In this document: in pieces, positions 11,146 through 20,537 of the stretch
How positions within the stretch are numbered: the stretch's first letter is position 1
How the letters are laid out: every line of letters starts with the position of its first letter
Origin: Jannaschia donghaensis
Lineage (GTDB): Bacteria; Pseudomonadota; Alphaproteobacteria; Rhodobacterales; Rhodobacteraceae
DNA: 64,000 bases
Assembly (NCBI RefSeq): GCF_001403795.1
Contig: NZ_CXSU01000012.1
Span: forward strand, 706,838-770,837
Direction of reading: 5' to 3'
Made by a program: the position numbers and the translations under genes
The notes under the pieces: model-generated
Told to the model about the DNA's origin: nothing
Seen by the model: only the letters and a program-made list of their open reading frames with translations
Database searches by the model: none

Positions 11146-11553
11146 TCACTTCCGGCGTGTCCCGAACAACTCCAGCCGGTGGCCCTTGAGATCATAGCCA
11201 AGGCGCGCCGCGATCCTTTCTTGCAGGGCTTCGATCTCGGGGTCGACGAATTCGATGACCTCTCCGGTCTGCACGTCGATCAGGTGGTCGTGATGGTCGC
11301 GTTCGGCATCTTCGTAGCGCGCGCGCCCGTCGCCGAATTCCCGCCGCTCCAAAAGGCCCGATTCTTCAAACAACTTGACGGTTCGGTACACGGTCGCGAC
11401 CGAGATGTTCGCGTCCAATGCGCTGGCCCGCAGGTGGATCGTCTCGACATCGGGGTGATCGCCAGATTCCTCGAGCACCTGCGCTATGGTCCGGCGCTGG
11501 CCGGTCACGCGAAGCCCGCGGGCTTCGCAACGGTCAAGGATCGTCGTCGTCAT
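11146..11553 (-). CDS. Fur-family metal-responsive regulator (Fur/Mur type)
   Basis: 135 residues. The winged helix has LRVTGQRRTIAQVLEES and ISVATVYRTVKLFEESGLL, the Fur recognition helix; the dimerisation domain has RARYEDAERDHHDHLIDV with the His-rich metal site and VIEFVDPEIEALQE. It has no C-terminal CxxC zinc motif. In Rhodobacterales such proteins act as manganese/iron regulators (Mur-like) rather than classical Fur, which is family inference here. ATG 11553 is chosen over the in-frame 11598, which overlaps selO. It follows selO by 34 bases. Confidence 0.88.
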   Translation of the reverse strand: MTTTILDRCEARGLRVTGQRRTIAQVLEESGDHPDVETIHLRASALDANISVATVYRTVKLFEESGLLERREFGDGRARYEDAERDHHDHLIDVQTGEVIEFVDPEIEALQERIAARLGYDLKGHRLELFGTRRK

Positions 11554-11587
11554 GCCTGTCCCTAGCGTTGGCGGGGCGTCGGGGCAA

Positions 11588-12976
11588 TCAGGTCCCACAG
11601 AAGGTCTGCGTCACCCGTTGATCGGCCGTCGCCTGGCGGCGGAAGGCCGCGTTGTCGTCGGTCGCCGTCCAAGGATCGGACAGAACGACATTCAGGGTCT
11701 CGAACGGGGTGAAATCGCCGGCGTATGCCGCGGCGATCGCCTCCTCCACTTGGTGATTGCGCGGGATGACGACGGGGTTTGCCCGCGTCATCGCACCGTG
11801 GTCCGGCCCCGCCGCGCGCCACCGCGCCAGCCAGCCGTCGATGCGGTCGGGGGCCGCGAATGCGTCGCGCACCGTGTCCGGATCGTCCGTTAGCGCACGG
11901 AACGTATTGGTGAAATCCGCCCGCCCGTCGGACATGATATCAAGCAGTTCCATGGCGAGGTTCATGTCATCCATCCCGATCTTGGCCGACATCACACGCG
12001 TCCATTCGGTCGCGTAGACCTGCCGAAACCCCTCCAGAACTTCGGTCGCTTCGGACACCGCCGCGTCGCGGTCTCCTATAAGCGGCAGCAACGCCGTCGC
12101 CAGCTGCGCCAGGTTCCACAGCGCGATGTCGGGCTGGTTCTTCCAGGCGTAACGCCCGCCCGTGTCGATGGAGCTGAAGACGGTATCGGGATGATAGTCC
12201 TCCATGAACGCACAGGGGCCATAGTCGATGGTCTGGCCCGAAATCGTCATGTTGTCGGTGTTCATCACGCCGTGCACGAACCCCAGGCCCATCCATTCGG
12301 CAATCAGCCGCGCCTGCGCCGCCATGACGTGCCGCAAAAGATCCATCGGGCCCCGCGATTCCGGCGCATGGCGTGCAATCGCGTGGTCCAGCAGCGCGCG
12401 CAGGCCGTCGATGTCGTCCCGGCTGGCGAACACCTGGAAGGTGCCGACGCGGATATGACTGTCCGCCACGCGGGTCAGGATGCCGCCGGGCATTGGCCCT
12501 TCCTGGCGCAACACAGTCTCGCCCGTCGTGACCGCCGCCAGCGCACGAGTGGTGGGCACGCCCAGCGCGTGCATGGCTTCGGACACGATATATTCGCGGA
12601 TCACCGGGCCCAGCGCGGACCGGCCGTCGCCCATGCGCGAATAGGGCGTGGGTCCCGATCCCTTCAGCTGGATATCGACCCGCCGGTCGCCCGTCGCATG
12701 CTCCCCCAACAACAGCGCGCGACCATCGCCCAATTGGGGCGACCAGCCGCCGAACTGATGCCCGGCGTAAAGCTGCGCCAAGGGGTCGGCCCCCTCCGGC
12801 ACGGCGTTTCCGGAGAACACGTCCAGACGCGTCCGCAGCACCGACGGGTCCAGGCCCAGATCGCGCGCCAGCCCTTCATTCAGGGCCACCCAGCCGGGCG
12901 CGGCCACCGGTGTCGGGGCCATCTTGGTATAGAACCGGTCGGGCAGACGCCCGTAGGAATTGTCGAACTGAAACAT
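11588..12976 (-). CDS. selO: protein adenylyltransferase SelO (YdiU family)
   Basis: Pseudokinase-fold enzyme that transfers AMP to hydroxyl side chains of proteins involved in redox homeostasis (family knowledge). 462 residues. [20 protein letters not shown] begins the family; [40 protein letters not shown] and [20 protein letters not shown] carry nucleotide- and metal-binding residues. The C-terminus ends FCGT, keeping a Cys where eukaryotic SelO has selenocysteine. It shares direction with fur. Confidence 0.92.
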   Translation of the reverse strand: MFQFDNSYGRLPDRFYTKMAPTPVAAPGWVALNEGLARDLGLDPSVLRTRLDVFSGNAVPEGADPLAQLYAGHQFGGWSPQLGDGRALLLGEHATGDRRVDIQLKGSGPTPYSRMGDGRSALGPVIREYIVSEAMHALGVPTTRALAAVTTGETVLRQEGPMPGGILTRVADSHIRVGTFQVFASRDDIDGLRALLDHAIARHAPESRGPMDLLRHVMAAQARLIAEWMGLGFVHGVMNTDNMTISGQTIDYGPCAFMEDYHPDTVFSSIDTGGRYAWKNQPDIALWNLAQLATALLPLIGDRDAAVSEATEVLEGFRQVYATEWTRVMSAKIGMDDMNLAMELLDIMSDGRADFTNTFRALTDDPDTVRDAFAAPDRIDGWLARWRAAGPDHGAMTRANPVVIPRNHQVEEAIAAAYAGDFTPFETLNVVLSDPWTATDDNAAFRRQATADQRVTQTFCGT

Positions 12977-13024
12977 GCCGCTTCCTCTGACCTCAGATCC
13001 TTCGCAGCGCGAGGGTTAGCCCCA

Positions 13025-13963
13025 CTATGATAACCGCGCCAGCCGCTCGGTCAGCAGGGCGAAGAACCCGTCGGCATCGATCCCGCCGATGAACAGAGCG
13101 TTGGCCGGCCGGTCCGTCACCCGCCACCAGTCGGCGACGGTCATGCCGCGGGTCAGCGGGCTGTCGACCTCGATCTCCACGTTGATCTCGCGCCCGGTGA
13201 ACAGGTCGGGGGCCAGCAGCCAGGCTATGACGCAGGGGTCGTGCAGCGGCGCACCCGCAGAGCCGTATTTCTCCTTGTCGAACCGCTCGAAGAAATCGGT
13301 CCAGGCGGCGACCATGCGGCCCACCTCCGTCCCCAGATCGCGGAACGCCTGCACACGGTCGGCGGTGGTCAGCGCCTTGTGCGTCGCATCCAATGGCAGG
13401 ACAGTCAGCGGAACGCCCGCGTCGAAGACGATTTTCGCCGCTTCGGGGTCGACGTAGATGTTGAACTCCGCGGCGGGCGTGATGTTGCCCACCTCGAAAT
13501 ACGCGCCGCCCATCAGGACGATCCGGGCGACGCGCGCCACGATATCGGGCGCGCGGCGGAAGGCCGTGGCGATATTGGTTAGCGGGCCAAGGGGGCAGAG
13601 CGTGACGCTGCCTGCGGGCTGCGACCGCAATGTCTCGATGATGAAATCGACGGCGTGCATGTCCTGCAACGGCATCGTCGGGTCGGCCATCTGCGGCCCG
13701 TCCAGACCGGTCTTGCCGTGCACATGTTCGGCCGTCACCAGATCGCGGGCAAGGGGCCGGTCACAGCCCGCGAAAACCGGCATATCCGGTCGCCCGGCCA
13801 ATTCGCAGACGATCCGCGCGTTCCGGGCCGTCAAATCCAGCGGGACGTTTCCGGCCACGACCGTGAGGCCCAGCACCTCCAATTCGGGGGAGGCGAGGGC
13901 CAGCAGGATCGCGACCGCGTCGTCTTGGCCGGGGTCGGTGTCTATGATGATCTTTTGCGTCAT
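13025..13963 (-). CDS. inosine-uridine-preferring nucleoside hydrolase
   Basis: Cleaves ribonucleosides to base and ribose (purine/pyrimidine salvage). The N-terminal calcium site MTQKIIIDTDPGQDDAVAIL is the family hallmark; LCPLGPLTNIATAFRRAP, GGAYFEVGNITPAAEFNIY and HDPCVIAWLLAP are also conserved. 312 residues, standard length. It lies downstream of the fbpA terminator hairpin and 48 bases upstream of selO. Confidence 0.93.
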   Translation of the reverse strand: MTQKIIIDTDPGQDDAVAILLALASPELEVLGLTVVAGNVPLDLTARNARIVCELAGRPDMPVFAGCDRPLARDLVTAEHVHGKTGLDGPQMADPTMPLQDMHAVDFIIETLRSQPAGSVTLCPLGPLTNIATAFRRAPDIVARVARIVLMGGAYFEVGNITPAAEFNIYVDPEAAKIVFDAGVPLTVLPLDATHKALTTADRVQAFRDLGTEVGRMVAAWTDFFERFDKEKYGSAGAPLHDPCVIAWLLAPDLFTGREINVEIEVDSPLTRGMTVADWWRVTDRPANALFIGGIDADGFFALLTERLARLS

Positions 13964-13975
13964 GGCCTACAAAGA

Positions 13976-14010
13976 TGCGCCCCGCCCCGGAATGTCCAGA
14001 GCGGGGCGCA
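13976..14010 (-). terminator. intrinsic terminator hairpin after fbpA
   Basis: A perfect 10-bp inverted repeat (13976-13985 with 14001-14010, arm TGCGCCCCGC) with a 15-base loop lies 19 bases downstream of the fbpA stop on the minus strand. It is followed by TCTTTG, a short T-containing tail. It separates fbpA from the nucleoside hydrolase gene. Confidence 0.65.
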
Positions 14011-14029
14011 CGGCTGAAAGCTCGGTCCG

Positions 14030-15037
14030 TCAGCCGTCGAAATCGACGGTTTCCACCAGCTTGAGCGCCTCGGCCCGGTTGCCGGCAATCGCCGTCAGGT
14101 CGGTCTCGTCGGGGGTGAACTCACCCCAGCCCGCCACCAGGTCCGACGGCGGCGTGCCCGGCTTGACGGGGTATTCGTTCACCACGTTCGCATAGATCTG
14201 CTGCGCCTCGGCCGAAGACAGGTATTCCATGAACGCCAGCGCTTCGGCTTCGTTCGCGGCCCCTTTCACCATGCCGACGCCGGACACGTTGACGTGGGTG
14301 CCGGCACCATCGGCGAAGGTGGGGAATTCGATGCGCACGGAATTGGCCCATGCCTCCTGTTCGGGGTCGTCCAGCATGGCCCCCATGTAATAGGTGTTGC
14401 CCAACGAGATGTCGCATTCGCCCGCCCAGATCGACTTGACCTGCGCGCGGTCATTTCCGTCGGGGGCCTTGGCCAGGTTGGCTTTCACGCCTTCCAGCCA
14501 GGTTTGCGTCGCCTCGGGGCCATTATGCTCCAACACGGCGGACACCAGGCCGATGGTATAGACATGCGTGCCCGACCGGGTGCAGATGCGGCCCGCCCAT
14601 TTCGGATCGGCCAGATCTTCGTAGGTCGTGACCTCGCCTTCGCCGACACGATCCTTGCTGGCATAGATGATGCGCGCGCGCGTCGTCAGGCCGAACCACA
14701 TGTTGTCGTCGTCGCGCATCGCGTCGGGGATATTCGCGGTCAGCACGTCCGACTCGACCGGTTGCAGAACGCCAGCCTCCTTGGCCTCGGACAGGCGGGA
14801 TACGTCGACGGTGAAGATCAGGTCGGCGGGGCTACGCTCGCCTTCGGCCACCAGACGCTCGGTGATGCCCTTGTCGATATAGACGACGTTGGCCGTGTGG
14901 CCCGTCGCCTCCTCGAAGCCATCGATCAGCGGCTGCATCAGCTCGGGCTGACGGTACGAATAGACATTGACCTCACCGGCGAACGCGGGGCCCGCGGCGG
15001 CAAGGGCAGTGGTGGCGAGAATGGCGGTGCGAAGCAT
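14030..15037 (-). CDS. Fe(III) ABC transporter substrate-binding protein
   Basis: Periplasmic iron-binding protein of the FbpA/FutA family. A signal peptide is visible at residues 1-20 (hydrophobic core ILATTALAAAGPAFA, cleavage before GEV). NVYSYRQPELMQPLIDGFEE starts the mature fold; SLGNTYYMGAML holds the Tyr-Tyr pair that binds ferric iron in this family. 335 residues. Neither the permease nor the ATPase lies beside it; a compatible ATPase lies 16 kb away at 31557. The promoter and a long palindrome lie directly upstream. Confidence 0.9.
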   Translation of the reverse strand: MLRTAILATTALAAAGPAFAGEVNVYSYRQPELMQPLIDGFEEATGHTANVVYIDKGITERLVAEGERSPADLIFTVDVSRLSEAKEAGVLQPVESDVLTANIPDAMRDDDNMWFGLTTRARIIYASKDRVGEGEVTTYEDLADPKWAGRICTRSGTHVYTIGLVSAVLEHNGPEATQTWLEGVKANLAKAPDGNDRAQVKSIWAGECDISLGNTYYMGAMLDDPEQEAWANSVRIEFPTFADGAGTHVNVSGVGMVKGAANEAEALAFMEYLSSAEAQQIYANVVNEYPVKPGTPPSDLVAGWGEFTPDETDLTAIAGNRAEALKLVETVDFDG

Positions 15038-15065
15038 CGGGGCCTCCGTTATTTGCGATGCCCGG

Positions 15066-15094
15066 TTTAAACCTGACTAAAACACTCGGGTCAA
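15066..15094 (-). promoter_or_regulatory. predicted sigma-70-type promoter of fbpA
   Basis: On the minus strand TTGACC (15094-15089), a 17-base spacer and TTTAAA (15071-15066) form a well-spaced -35/-10 pair, 29 bases before the fbpA ATG. The -35 hexamer lies in the loop and the inner stem edge of the palindrome at 15078-15108, so a protein bound there would block RNA polymerase. Iron control is plausible but not shown. Confidence 0.6.
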
Positions 15095-15108
15095 TCCCGA
15101 GTGTTTTA
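15078..15108. repeat. 13-bp palindrome at the mazG end / fbpA promoter
   Basis: Perfect inverted repeat, arms 15078-15090 and 15096-15108 with a 5-base centre (arm TAAAACACTCGGG). As RNA from mazG it forms a hairpin with a T-rich 3' arm and could terminate mazG, whose stop codon is in the arm. As DNA it covers the -35 and spacer of the fbpA promoter and could be an operator. Both uses are compatible. Confidence 0.7.
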
Positions 15109-15921
15109 CTTTGTTTCTTTTTCGCGGGACTTCGCCGCGTCCCAAAGTCCATCCATTTCCGCCAGATCGGACTGCGCCGGGGTCCGGCCATCCGCGGCCA
15201 GCGCATCCTCGATCTGTTCGAACCGCCGGACGAACTTGGCGTTGGCCGCCCGCAACGCTGCTTCGGGATCCACCTTCAGGTGCCGTGCCAGATTGGCGAT
15301 GACGAACAGCAGATCGCCCATCTCTTCCTCGACCTCCCGCCGGGTCAGGCGCTCCTTCGCCTCCACCAGCTCCGTGGCTTCCTCCTGCACCTTGTCCAGA
15401 ACCTGCATGGTTTCCGGCCAGTCGAAGCCGACCCGCGCCGCGCGGTTCTGCAACTTCACCGCCCGCATCAGCGCGGGCAGGCCCAGTGCCACACCGTCCA
15501 ACGTGCGTCGCGCGCCATCACCGGCGCGTTCCTTCGCCTTGACCGCTTCCCAGTCGACGACCTGCTGCGCGGCCGACTTGTCCCGGTTGCCGTCGCCCCA
15601 GATGTGCGGATGCCGGTCGACCATCTTCTGCGCCACGCGGTCGGCGATGGTGTGGAAATCGAAGCGCCCGTCTTCCGCCCCCATCCGCGCATGATAGACG
15701 ACCTGCAGCAGCAGATCGCCCAACTCTCCCTCCAACTCGTCCCAAGCCCCGCGCGCGATCGCGTCGGCGACCTCATAGGCCTCCTCGATGGTATAGGGCG
15801 CGATGGACGCGAAATCCTGTTCGATGTCCCACGGACAGCCCCGGTCCGGGTCGCGCAGCCGGTCCATGATCGCCAGCAACCGGGGCAGCCCGCCGCCGGG
15901 GGTGGTGCAGATGTCGTGCAT
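15106..15921 (-). CDS. mazG: nucleoside triphosphate pyrophosphohydrolase MazG
   Basis: House-cleaning NTP pyrophosphatase, 271 residues, with two tandem MazG domains. The first has DPDRGCPWDIEQDF, YTIEEAYEVADAI and ELEGELGDLLLQVVYHARM, providing the EExxE and ExxD metal ligands. The second has EATELVEAKERLTRREVEEE and MGDLLFVIANLARHLKVDPE. Divergent from the M20 amidohydrolase. The stop codon falls inside the palindrome described separately. Confidence 0.95.
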   Translation of the reverse strand: MHDICTTPGGGLPRLLAIMDRLRDPDRGCPWDIEQDFASIAPYTIEEAYEVADAIARGAWDELEGELGDLLLQVVYHARMGAEDGRFDFHTIADRVAQKMVDRHPHIWGDGNRDKSAAQQVVDWEAVKAKERAGDGARRTLDGVALGLPALMRAVKLQNRAARVGFDWPETMQVLDKVQEEATELVEAKERLTRREVEEEMGDLLFVIANLARHLKVDPEAALRAANAKFVRRFEQIEDALAADGRTPAQSDLAEMDGLWDAAKSREKETK

Positions 15922-15978
15922 TGCGTCTCTCCTGTCTTAGGTGTTTCCTGCCCGGCAATGCGCACAGGAGACAAGCCC

Positions 15979-17139
15979 ATGCCCGTCATCAATTCGATCG
16001 CCGCGATGGAGCCCGAGATGCGCGAATGGCGTCGCTGGCTCCACCGCAATCCCGAATTGCAGTTCGACCTTCCCAAGACCGCCGGCTTCGTCGCGGACAA
16101 GTTGCGCGACTTCGGCATCACCGAAATCCACGAGGGCATCGCCACGTCGGGCATCGTCGCCATCATCGAAGGGCAGGGGGATGGCCCGACCATCGGCCTG
16201 CGCGCCGACATGGATGCGCTGCCGATCCTGGAGGCGTCGGGCGTCGAACACGCTTCCGAGACGCGGGGCAAGATGCACGCCTGCGGGCACGACGGGCATA
16301 CGACGATGCTGCTGGGCGCGGCGAAATACCTTGCCGAGACGCGCAACTTCCGCGGCCGCGTCGCGCTTATCTTCCAACCGGCGGAGGAGGGCGGCGGCGG
16401 CGGGGCCGTCATGGTCGACGAAGGCGTGATGGACCGCTTCGACATCGAACAGGTCTATGGCATCCACAACGCACCCAACTTCGCGGAAGGCGAATTCTTC
16501 ACGACGCCCGGCCCGATCATGGCCGCCGTGGACACGTTCCACATCGACATCACCGGCAAAGGCGGGCACGGCGCGATGCCCCACGACACCAAGGACCCCA
16601 TCGTCGCGGCCCTCGGCATCGGCCAAGCCATTCAGACGATCGTGTCGCGCAACCATTACGCGCTGGACGAACTGGTCGTGTCCATCACGCAGATCCACAC
16701 CGGGACCGCGGACAACATCATCCCCGGCACGGCCTATCTGGAAGGCACGGTGCGCACCTTCGATCCGCAAGTGCAGGACATGGTGGAACGCCGCCTGAGA
16801 CAGATCGTCGAAGGGCAGGCGGCCAGCTATGACGTGGCGGCGACCTGCCGGTACGAACGGGGTTATCCCGCCACGGTCAACGACGCAGACAAAGCCGCCT
16901 TCGCTGCCAAGGTCGCCGCCGACGTGGTGGGTGCGGACAAGGTCACGCCCGACAGCCCCAAGGAAATGGGGGCAGAGGATTTCTCTTACATGCTGAACGT
17001 CCGCCCCGGCGCGTACCTCTTTCTCGGGGCCGGCCCCGGCCCGGTCCTCCACCACCCCGAGTTCGACTTCAACGATACGATCGCCCCGCTGGGGGCCAGC
17101 TTCTTCGCGCGGATGGTCGAAACGGCACAGCCGGTCTAG
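15979..17139 (+). CDS. M20 family amidohydrolase (hippurate hydrolase-like)
   Basis: Zinc peptidase of the M20D/amidohydrolase group acting on N-acyl amino acids; the exact substrate is unknown. 386 residues. Metal-site and catalytic motifs are GLRADMDALPI, KMHACGHDGHTTMLLGAA and FQPAEEGGGGG; the dimerisation domain begins near GKGGHGAMPHDTKDPI; MGAEDFSYML is near the C-terminus. ATG 15979 has CAGGAG 8 bases upstream. Its stop TAG shares CTAG with the stop of convergent gluQRS. Confidence 0.9.
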   Translation: MPVINSIAAMEPEMREWRRWLHRNPELQFDLPKTAGFVADKLRDFGITEIHEGIATSGIVAIIEGQGDGPTIGLRADMDALPILEASGVEHASETRGKMHACGHDGHTTMLLGAAKYLAETRNFRGRVALIFQPAEEGGGGGAVMVDEGVMDRFDIEQVYGIHNAPNFAEGEFFTTPGPIMAAVDTFHIDITGKGGHGAMPHDTKDPIVAALGIGQAIQTIVSRNHYALDELVVSITQIHTGTADNIIPGTAYLEGTVRTFDPQVQDMVERRLRQIVEGQAASYDVAATCRYERGYPATVNDADKAAFAAKVAADVVGADKVTPDSPKEMGAEDFSYMLNVRPGAYLFLGAGPGPVLHHPEFDFNDTIAPLGASFFARMVETAQPV

Positions 17140-17960
17140 GCCTCGGGTGCCACCCGACTCTCCCGCAGTCGCGCCACCAACGCCTGTGCCGTCCAGCCCG
17201 CGTCGCGGTAGCTGGCAATCGACCGCGCGTCGTCGCGCTTGGCCAGCCGCTTGCCATCGGCGTCGCGCACCAGATCGTGGTGGCGATATGCAGGCGTCGG
17301 TAGGCCGAGCAGCCCTTGCAATGCGACATGGATCGGCGTCGCCTCGGCCAGGTCCTCTCCGCGCGTGACCAACCCGATGTCTTGCGCGGCGTCGTCCACG
17401 ACGACCGCCAGGTGATACGATGTGCCCATGTCGCGGCGGGCGACCACGACGTCCCCGATGGTCCGGCGGAAGGTCTCGGCATCCAACGCCCACGCCGCCC
17501 CGGCCTCCGTCCATGTGAGGTTCCCCACCGCCGATGCGTCCAGGCGAAGCGCCACGCCCTGGGGCCGCGCGCCCGTCCGCGACACGCCGCGACATGTCCC
17601 CGGATAGATCACGCCGTCCGGCCCCGTCAGCGGCGCGCCCTCCTGCGGGGCGCTTGCCGCCTCTAGGATATCGCGTCGGTTGCAGCTGCACGGATAGAGG
17701 ACGCCCATGGCCCACATCCGGTCGAGTGCGGCGGCGTAGGTTTCCATCCGCTCCGACTGCCGCATCACCGGCTCGGGCCACGTCAGCCCCAGCCAAGACA
17801 GATGTTCGTAAATTGCCGCCTCGTGGTCCGCGCGCGCGCGACTTTGGTCGATGTCTTCGATCCGCAACACCATGTCGCCCGCGTCGTCCGCGCAGATCGC
17901 CGCCCAGGCATGCCCCAGATGGAGCGGCCCGGTGGGCGACGGGGCGAACCGCGTGATCAT
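17136..17960 (-). CDS. gluQ: glutamyl-queuosine tRNA(Asp) synthetase
   Basis: Glutamylates queuosine in the tRNA(Asp) anticodon. It is a truncated class I synthetase of 274 residues without the anticodon-binding domain. [17 protein letters not shown] contains the HIGH-type motif (HLGH), [12 protein letters not shown] follows, CSCNRRDIL carries zinc ligands typical of YadB, and [10 protein letters not shown] replaces KMSKS. ATG 17960 overlaps the trmFO stop (ATGA), making a two-gene tRNA-modification operon. Confidence 0.92.
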   Translation of the reverse strand: MITRFAPSPTGPLHLGHAWAAICADDAGDMVLRIEDIDQSRARADHEAAIYEHLSWLGLTWPEPVMRQSERMETYAAALDRMWAMGVLYPCSCNRRDILEAASAPQEGAPLTGPDGVIYPGTCRGVSRTGARPQGVALRLDASAVGNLTWTEAGAAWALDAETFRRTIGDVVVARRDMGTSYHLAVVVDDAAQDIGLVTRGEDLAEATPIHVALQGLLGLPTPAYRHHDLVRDADGKRLAKRDDARSIASYRDAGWTAQALVARLRESRVAPEA

Positions 17961-19306
17961 TCGGCGGCGGCGCGCATCCCGAGCCAGTCGTGCCAGTCGG
18001 CCTTGGCCCGGTCGGTATACATCTTGTAGCGCAGCGCGCGCCGCTTGCGCCCGCCCTTGGCATCCACCGGCGGGAACAGCCCGAAGTTCACGTTCATCGG
18101 CTGGAACGTCTTCGCATCCGCTCCGCCGGTGATATGCGTGACCAGTGCGCCCATCGCTGTGGTCTGCGGCACCGAGGCCAGGCCGTGACCCTGCAGTTCT
18201 GCGGCGGCCAGACGCCCGGCAAGCATGCCCATGGCCGCTGATTCCACATAACCCTCGACGCCGGTGATCTGCCCGGCAAAGCGGATGTGCGGCTTCGACT
18301 TCAGCCGCATCTGATCGTCCAGCAACGTGGGGGAGTTGATGAAGGTGTTGCGATGAATGCCGCCCAGACGCGCGAACGACGCGTCCTGCAAACCGGGAAT
18401 CATAGCGAAAACAGACTTCTGCGCGCCGTACTTCATCTTGGTCTGGAAGCCGACGATATTATAGAGCGTGCCCAGCGCATTGTCGCGGCGCAGCTGCACC
18501 ACGGCATAGGCCTTCTCGGTCGGATTGTGCGGATTGGTCAGGCCCACGGGCTTCATCGGCCCGAAGCGCAGGGTCTCGCGGCCCCGCTCGGCCATCACCT
18601 CGATCGGCAGGCAGCCGTCGAAATAGCCGGCCGTCTCGCCCGGTTTGAACTCGGTCTTTTCGGCGGCCAGCATCGCGTCGATGAAGGCCTCGTATTGGTC
18701 CTTCGTCATCGGACAGTTGATGTACGCCGTCCGCTCCTCCTCGGTCTCGCCCTTGTCATAGCGCGACTGCATCCAGGCGGTGTCCATGTCGATGCTGTCG
18801 TAATGCACGATGGGTGCGATGGCGTCGAAGAATGCCAGGCTATCCTGCCCCGCCTCGGCCGCGATGGACTGGGCCAGGCCCGATCCGGTCAGCGGGCCGG
18901 TAGCGACGATCCAATGCCCACTCTCGGGCAGGGCGGTCACCTCCTCGTCCACCACGCTGATCAGCGGATGCGCCCGCAGGCGCGCGGTGACGGCTTCGGC
19001 GAAAGGATCGCGGTCGACGGCCAAGGCACCACCGGCGGGCAGGCGATGCGCGTCCGCCATTTCCATGATCAGACCGCCGGCCGCCCGCATCTCCCAATGG
19101 AGGAGCCCGACGGCGTTCTGTTCGGAATCGTCGGACCGGAAGGAATTGGAGCAGACCATTTCCGCCAGTGACCCGGTGCGATGCGCAAAGGTCGCCACTT
19201 TGGGCCGCATTTCGTGAATGACGACGGGGACGCCCAGCTGCGCCGCCTGCCACGCCGCCTCCGATCCGGCCATGCCGCCGCCGATGATGTGAAGTTTTTC
19301 TGCCAT
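17957..19306 (-). CDS. trmFO: folate/FAD-dependent tRNA (uracil-54-C5) methyltransferase
   Basis: Forms ribothymidine-54 in tRNA using methylenetetrahydrofolate. The FAD-binding start is [74 protein letters not shown] and [18 protein letters not shown] are diagnostic. 449 residues. ATG 19306 is chosen over the longer in-frame ORF to 19459, which adds non-conserved sequence. The 223 bases upstream to the LysR gene contain no supported gene and should hold its promoter. Confidence 0.95.
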   Translation of the reverse strand: MAEKLHIIGGGMAGSEAAWQAAQLGVPVVIHEMRPKVATFAHRTGSLAEMVCSNSFRSDDSEQNAVGLLHWEMRAAGGLIMEMADAHRLPAGGALAVDRDPFAEAVTARLRAHPLISVVDEEVTALPESGHWIVATGPLTGSGLAQSIAAEAGQDSLAFFDAIAPIVHYDSIDMDTAWMQSRYDKGETEEERTAYINCPMTKDQYEAFIDAMLAAEKTEFKPGETAGYFDGCLPIEVMAERGRETLRFGPMKPVGLTNPHNPTEKAYAVVQLRRDNALGTLYNIVGFQTKMKYGAQKSVFAMIPGLQDASFARLGGIHRNTFINSPTLLDDQMRLKSKPHIRFAGQITGVEGYVESAAMGMLAGRLAAAELQGHGLASVPQTTAMGALVTHITGGADAKTFQPMNVNFGLFPPVDAKGGRKRRALRYKMYTDRAKADWHDWLGMRAAAE

Positions 19307-19529
19307 GACCCATCCATACCGACCGGGCCGCGAACACGAAAGCGGATATGACGGTGCGACCGTTTCGGACGGCGGCGACGTTTCGGCGCAGGGTCGTCGT
19401 GCCCCCGTCCGTTCGCATTGCGGAAATGTCCCGTATGAACCTTCGCCAGACCGCGTCACCGTCCGAAAAATATCCGCTGTGGAAGAGTGGATCGCTGACG
19501 GGACCCAGATACCAAGCGGCGGCTTTGCC

Positions 19530-20384
19530 CTATTCGCTCGCCAACCGCATACCGCTCAGGACAGTGCCGTTGCAGAACCAATCCACCACCGAACGCAGTG
19601 TTTTGTCGCTGTGCCGCGTCTCGTGGTACGTAATCCAGAGCTCGCCCTTGAGTGCGTTGTCGGGCAGGTCGGCAAGCACCAGATTGTGGTGCGGCTGAAC
19701 CATGAAATCCGGCAAAAGACCCGGCAGACCGGTTTCGCATACCATGTCGAGCGCCATCGGCATTTCCTCAACGCGGTACCGGGGCTTGGGCTTCGCATCG
19801 GTATAAATCTCGCGCAGTTTGTCGGCGTCGGGGTACCGATGGGTCAGGCCGATCCAGTCCCCCTCGGGCTTGTGGTGCCTGCCGTGATAGACGCGCAGCG
19901 AATAGTCGCAGAATTTCCGGGCCTTAAGCCGCCCCCCCTCGGGCCGCCCGATGCGAACCTGGATGTCCGCCTCGCCCAAGCCTTGCGAAAACACCTTATC
20001 GGTCAGCGTGAGCAGGACGTGGGGCAGATAATCCGACAACTCCCCCGTGCGCGGCAGGACGAACTGCTTGTGTACGGCGGGCGGGGCCGCGATCTCGATC
20101 GGGATCAGGGCGCCGGCGTCCCCGATCTTCATCGCCGCCATTTCGGAGCGGAGCCGGTGATCCAGGTCTTCCGCGATCAACGCCAGATCTTCGGCCGCCT
20201 TCGTGGCGACGAACCCGGTCCCCCGCTTTTCAAACAGCGATACGCCCAGATCGTGGCTCAACCGGTCCAACCGCCGCGATACCGTCGCCACGTTCGTATC
20301 GAGATATCGTGCCGCCGCCGACATCGTGCCGTGCCGCGTCATGGCAAGCACGAATTTCAGGTCATCCCAATTGTCGAGGGTCAT
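19530..20384 (-). CDS. LysR-family transcriptional regulator
   Basis: 284 residues. The N-terminal winged HTH is [20 protein letters not shown] followed by [20 protein letters not shown], then ending near [15 protein letters not shown]. The C-terminal part is a periplasmic-binding-like effector domain that is rather divergent. ATG 20384 begins just before the HTH; an upstream start at 20498 adds unrelated residues. No adjacent divergent target gene gives a clue; gyrA upstream and trmFO downstream are on the same strand. Effector unknown. Confidence 0.85.
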   Translation of the reverse strand: MTLDNWDDLKFVLAMTRHGTMSAAARYLDTNVATVSRRLDRLSHDLGVSLFEKRGTGFVATKAAEDLALIAEDLDHRLRSEMAAMKIGDAGALIPIEIAAPPAVHKQFVLPRTGELSDYLPHVLLTLTDKVFSQGLGEADIQVRIGRPEGGRLKARKFCDYSLRVYHGRHHKPEGDWIGLTHRYPDADKLREIYTDAKPKPRYRVEEMPMALDMVCETGLPGLLPDFMVQPHHNLVLADLPDNALKGELWITYHETRHSDKTLRSVVDWFCNGTVLSGMRLASE

Positions 20385-20537
20385 CCGCAACTCCCAAGGG
20401 CACCCCGTATCCGGATGCCCCCCCTTCCTGAACACGACCATAACGCGAACGTAACGCATTTCGCCAGTATCGAGTCGCACCGGGGCAAGGACGCCCATGC
20501 GAAGATCGCACAGACGGTGCCTCGCCCCGTGCTCAGG

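Noticed and set aside
15058..15978. Extended start for the M20 amidohydrolase
   Set aside because: The upstream 307 codons are antisense to mazG; ATG 15979 has a good ribosome-binding site and matches the family start.
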